A DNA stretch of 64,000 bases from Orobanche coerulescens (taxonomy: Eukaryota; Streptophyta; Magnoliopsida; Lamiales; Orobanchaceae): positions 131,599,358-131,663,357 of the forward strand of contig CM065816.1 of assembly GCA_033398695.1 (NCBI GenBank), given 5' to 3'. The notes beneath the pieces were generated by a model. The model worked only from the letters and a program-made list of their open reading frames with translations. It was not told where the DNA came from and did no database searches. The translations under genes and the position numbers were made by a program. This document shows, piece after piece, positions 59,849-64,000 of this stretch (positions are counted from its first letter, which is position 1; every line of letters begins with the position of its first letter).

Positions 59849-60677
59849 TACGGATTTGTGTTGTGGCTTCAGCCCTTATTGTGATACGGATTCGTGTTGT
59901 GGATTCGCCCTTATTGATACAACTTCGGGCTGTTTTGGCTTCAGTTGATTGTGTTGATTGACAGCTTCGGCTGAGTGGCTTTCAGGCCTTTGTAATGTCT
60001 TGGTAATTTCATTGGAGCCTTCGGGCATTGTGATTTATAATTAATTCAGTTCTGGTTTGGTTCATGTCGTGTAATTCATTGTAGTGCTCTATAATTATGA
60101 TTCGCCGTTGGGCACTTATGTTCTAACCTGTTGAACAGGTATTAATAGTATGCCGTGGGCATAGTGTTTCACGAATGCTCGGTTCTTACCTTGGTTTGTG
60201 AGCATCTCGTATTATTATTATCATTGTACCGCTTCATTCTGCCTTTGGATGCATATCATGTTATACATGTATTTGATGTTCATTATCTGGTAACATGTTT
60301 TCATGTTTTAGGTGCTTGCAAGGAGAGAGTTGAGGCACAAGGGCATGACGATGGCGACGGGGTATTCGAGCGATACTAGTCCGAGTTGTTCATGTTGGTC
60401 AGTCAGTTGGAGTGTTCTCCAGTTTGTCAGTCATTGTCATTATGTATTACCCGAGCAGATGTTCGTGGATGTTGTTGTATTTTTATTTTGGCCATGTAGG
60501 CCCATCGTTGTCGTTGAAATTCCTTATCGGAATATTGTGTCGGATATCATGGTAGGGACTGTGATCTCCCTTGTTGGTTAATTTGATGTATTTTAGTCAT
60601 ATTCACCTGGTGGATCTCCTGGCGTCGGGTCCACGGCACTGTAATAACCCAATAGAATTTGGGGGTGTTACAAAATA

Positions 60678-60689
60678 TGGTATCAGAGA
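60678..60689 (+). other. Primer binding site of gypsy-4
   Basis: TGGTATCAGAGA, five bases after the LTR end; matches the initiator-Met complement except for the last base. Confidence 0.85.
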
Positions 60690-61390
60690 GTTGGGCTGTG
60701 AGATACCCTGATATGTGAGTTATGTGGCTCTACCGGCGCGGTAGTAGTGGGACTGTCAGGTTATGACAATCTGGACAGTCGGGTTTTGTGAGTCGTAATA
60801 TTAGTACGACTGCACGAGTCATTCATTCATCAAGTCGTCGTCAGTAAAGACTAGTATTGTAAGACCTCGAAGCTTCGTATGACCTGTGTAAGGACTCGAT
60901 TCTCTTTATGTTCATACATTCATCATGTCATTAATTATACATGCTTTGTTGAAACCTATATGTGACATTAGTGTTACGATTGATTCATGACTAATTGTGT
61001 TGGAGCACGTGTGACCTGTGTAAGTGCTAAGGATCAAGTCATTCATCAGCCAACAATCCTCGATCATCATTTTGATCTTGTCGATCATGTCAATCCATTA
61101 ATCACTCAGTCAATATCATTGCTCAGTTGTTGATCTTGTGGACCGAATTATCAATCCTGTTAACCTATTCAAGATAATCATTTTAGGAATTTCGTCAGAT
61201 AATCATGTCACCTCACTTGATCTTTCATGCGATCTTATCATACTCCGGCGTCATGTTGACGATCATATTATTGCATTATTAATGCATTCATTGTGTTTGA
61301 GCGTATATGCTCATTTTTATCATTCCGTAACGTAATCGTAATGCGATATTCATGCGGGACCTATAATCATCAAGTGACCTTCCTGCTTCA
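60690..61390 (+). other. 5' leader of gypsy-4
   Basis: Untranslated sequence between primer site and gag, without a supported ORF. Confidence 0.6.
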
Positions 61391-62650
61391 GTATAGATAG
61401 AGCTGTCAGAGGACGCAAGGGAAGAGGCCGCAGTGCGGGCTAAAACCCGGGATCTCGTGGAATGCCTGCGCGGATGCGAGGGATAACATGTGTTCACCAG
61501 ATAGCTATGCTACACATTTACTGTCAGATAATCATTCACTGTCATGGAGTCGTAACTGAGAAGCAGCTCAATCGGAAGGTGTTCGGGTGGACCCATTCAT
61601 ATGCATACAGGGCATGATGGCCCAGATGACCCAGATGACGCGTCTGTCGGAGACCATGCAGACCTCGATGGTTCGTGGTCCACCACAGCATGGATTCCAG
61701 GTGCCGTTTCATGGACAGACTAGAGGAGTGAATCAGATTGTTGGCGATATCTCTCGTCAGGGGCCGCCTACATCTGAGGGTTCGTCGGAACCAGCTGATA
61801 TTGTTCATTGGCTTGAGCATTTTGATAAACTCTTCGACATGGTTCAGTTTCTGGAAGAGAGTAAGGTTTCAGTAGCGGCTTACTACTTGAGTAAGGGTGC
61901 TTATTCTTGGTGGCTTTCTATGAAACCCACCATTCGTGATTGTGTTTAAAGTGAGTTCAAGACTTTCATGTTATTATCCGGCTCCACTTCATGAAGCCAA
62001 GTTATCAGAGGTTTTGAACCCCGAACCCATCGAGGACGAGGGTGTTATTGTCATTGCTGAGAAGTTTCAGGGACTACTTTAGTTTTCTTCGTCTGTTATC
62101 CGTACTAAAGCGGATAAGATCAAATATTTTAGCAAGAGGCTAAATCCACAGTTGAGGATGCAATTGTTCAATCACAATTGTAATTCACTTAGTGAGTTCA
62201 TCGAGAAGTCTCTTGGAGTAGAGCTTTTGATCAAGGGGCTTACTCGAAAATATCCTTCAGCTTCTTCTGGTGGGAGGACTGGGATGTCAATTCGTTTAGA
62301 GGGACATCGGGCTCTAGCGCCCAAGAGGTCGTTTTCTAGCCGTCATCATGTTGACAAAGCATATTCATTTTAGACGACGAGTTCGATTGTTGTTTGCTTT
62401 AACTGTGATACAATAGGACATCACAGTACCCGGAGCTCGATGCTTGCCGTTGTTTGTTTTCTGTGTGGGAAGCAGGGACACATACGGAGATACTGCAGGG
62501 GTTTTAGTGCCGGTAGATCTCGAGAGGGATCAAAAGCCTCGAGAGACTTTGTTACTCCAGCCCGTGCATCATCCAAGGGGTCCTATTAGGCTTCGAGAGC
62601 CAGAGGTAAGGACCTTCATCACCGGTTTGGAACAAGTTAATTCTTGCTCG
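61391..62650 (+). pseudogene. gypsy-4 gag (broken, truncated)
   Basis: An Arg/Gly-rich start (RAVRGRKGRGRSAG) aligns with gypsy-3, but the start codon region reads ATAGAT. The clearest piece is 61587-61949, with GMMAQMTQMTRLSETMQ, SEPADIVHWLEHFDKLF and AAYYLSKGAYSWWLS. After a frameshift AEKFQGLL and RMQLFNHNC follow (62050-62200), then two knuckles CFNCDTIGHHS and CFLCGKQGHIRRYC (62400-62505); the first has lost its last Cys. The element ends shortly after. Confidence 0.85.
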
Positions 62651-62654
62651 GTAA

Positions 62655-62925
62655 TATGATGATCATTCATTTCATTGTCAGTCATTCATTCATATAATTC
62701 ATTCATCATGCATCAATCATGTTGAGGCTTGTAGTTATCAACTGATCATTCAATTCACGAGGAACAACGGTTCCAATCATTTCATCTGAGCTATCACTCA
62801 TTGCGTTATTATTTCACCTTGGTGAGTCATTCTTGATCCTTGTTGGATTTCGATTCATTATCATTCATTGCGATCATTCCTGTTCCTGTGACCTTCCGGG
62901 ATCATGTTAAGCAGTGAGTTCAGAA
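62655..62925 (+). repeat. Fragment of a gypsy-3-like LTR, plus orientation
   Basis: Resembles the reverse complement of about 47850-48110 (GGAACAACGGTTCC, CACCTTGGTGAGTCATTCTTGATC, GACCTTCCGGGATCATG). It is joined to gypsy-4 gag without recognisable ends. Confidence 0.65.
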
Positions 62926-62954
62926 TTGGGTCTTCCTTGAATCGATGAGAATTT

Positions 62955-64000
62955 AAACATCCCATAAATGTGGTACCGAACCACAAAATATTAATCATAA
63001 CCCCGAGTAGGAGCTTACACCGCATATATCGATATATACAACAGTACACAGGATCCAAATCCGGTATAAACCATCTGGAGATGGAATATACCCAAAACAA
63101 TACTAATACAATCATACGAATTTATATAAAGTGAAAAAGACATGAAAATTTATAGTTTAGACATAACCGACCAACAAAAAAAAGACTCGAGCCCCCCGAA
63201 CTAGCATCCTTCATTACCCTTCGCCGTCATCGTGCTCTTCCTGCGCCTTGCCCTTGCCTCACCCTGAAATACAAGTATTTTGCCCAAACCACAGGGTCAG
63301 CTATACATGATAACTATTCTCATGACATTATACAATTTATATATATACAGGATCTCAAAGAAACAACGGACCACTGAACATACCCCTTAGGCGTATGAAT
63401 AGTCAGTCCTAAACTGTCAGACATATCCAAACGTACATGGAATATGAACGACCAATCAACATGGCTCAAGACGGACGTCACAGTACGCCAGATCCGAAAA
63501 TGTGTCCGTGCACATGTCCACCCCATATATGGAATCCAAAATATACATGGGACGATGTACCTAATTAGCCTCACGAACTACGCCTCGTGTACACAGTCCA
63601 ATGTGGAAACATCCACGCATGGCCATCATGTGCCCGGCTAAAAATCCTACTCATAACCAATCGGCACGCAGATATGACTCCAGAGATGTCACGATTCAAT
63701 ATGACAACGAAACTCAACAAATTACACCTTCATCCAATAATCGAGAGAACTCACCGAAGTGACAACAATGGTGAATGAGACCAACAGTATCAAAGGCGAT
63801 AAACATGGGAATACAATCCCACCACAAAGCGGTAATACGATCAAGAACGACATCACATCGTGAATCACAGATTCATAGAGCATTACATATACACGAAACG
63901 TATAACATTCACAAGAATTCAATCATCATTATAACCAAGCAAGATAACTTGCCTTAGGTGTCGAATTCAAATCGGTTCGTCTTCTCCGGAATGCGACGGC
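62955..64000 (-). repeat. Diverged gypsy-3-like LTR, minus orientation, runs off window
   Basis: Shares GGTACCGAACCAC, the TCGCCGTCATCGTGCTCTTCC block and the later ACACAGTCCAATGTG part with the gypsy-3 LTR in the same order. The LTR start is missing or too diverged. It reaches the right edge. Confidence 0.65.

Larger units (their letters stand above)
58100..60672 (+). repeat. gypsy-4 5' LTR, third piece (R/U5 side)
   Basis: Continues the LTR after gypsy-3 and ends GGGGGTGTTACA directly before the primer site. Contains two minisatellites. The ORFs here are not supported as genes. Confidence 0.85.
39811..62650 (+). mobile_element. Tekay-like gypsy chromovirus (gypsy-4), 5' half, nested insertions inside its LTR
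   Basis: Its 5' LTR is in three pieces (39811-40067, 46698-47185, 58100-60672; about 3.3 kb in all), split by the CACTA element and gypsy-3. A primer site and a broken gag follow. The coding region ends after the gag zinc knuckles at about 62650, where related LTR fragments begin. Orientation is plus and it interrupts the Athila/Tat RNase H. Confidence 0.88.

Noticed and set aside
58180..60581. ORFs of 60-89 aa in the gypsy-4 LTR
   Set aside because: They cross minisatellites and untranslated LTR sequence and overlap one another in different frames.

Overview
The window looks like repeat-dense nuclear DNA from a flowering plant, probably a eudicot. It is built almost entirely from LTR retrotransposons inserted into one another, with DNA transposons (CACTA and hAT-type miniature elements) on top. 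I see no intact single-copy host gene, no rRNA or tRNA gene and no CRISPR. Almost every coding region is a transposon protein broken by stop codons or frameshifts. Plant hallmarks are initiator-Met tRNA primer sites, Sirevirus, Tekay-like chromovirus and Athila/Tat-like proteins, and CACTA ends. The extra ORF at the left edge resembles proteins I associate with Lamiales genomes, but that placement is a weak inference.

Left block (1-20000). A minus-strand Sirevirus-like copia element (copia-A, 1-9950, with an env-like third ORF) sits inside the reverse transcriptase of a plus-strand Tekay-like gypsy element (gypsy-1, 9951-14649). Gypsy-1 sits in the gag of a second, related Sirevirus (copia-B, 14650 to about 16040). 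The copia-B LTR is fused to a two-exon gene fragment of unknown origin and to the tail of a third copia (copia-C). This junction has been duplicated in tandem (2 x 1027 bp, nearly identical). Copia-C ends with an LTR at 18931-19997.

Middle block (20000-39810). It holds a hAT-type miniature element (20732-21379), an old gypsy LTR relic carrying short palindromes (about 22290-24481) interrupted by a complete TRIM (22428-23753) and a GGGAC-rich hAT miniature element (23862-24282), and then a minus-strand Athila/Tat-like element beginning with its 3' LTR at 24482. That element is interrupted by a complete gypsy-2 (27085-35792, target duplication CTAAG). Between its integrase and its 3' LTR lie a small Cys-containing ORF and an apparently intronless LONELY GUY (LOG) pseudogene.

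Right block (39811-64000). Gypsy-4 (plus) is inserted in the Athila/Tat RNase H. Its 5' LTR is split by a complete 6.6-kb CACTA element (40068-46697) and by a complete 10.9-kb gypsy-3 (47186-58099, minus), which itself carries a hAT miniature element (54743-55304). Gypsy-4 continues with the rest of its LTR, a primer site and a broken gag to about 62650, followed by pieces of related LTRs in opposite orientations.

The most notable pattern is in the chromovirus LTRs. Directly upstream of the core promoter each carries an array of 12-bp (near-)palindromes: consensus TAGCGYRCGCTA in gypsy-1, -2, -3 and the old relic, and the unrelated TTACGGCCGTAA in gypsy-4. The arrays vary in copy number between sister LTRs, and the TRIM landed exactly at the centre of one unit. 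They look like family-specific enhancer or protein-binding arrays.
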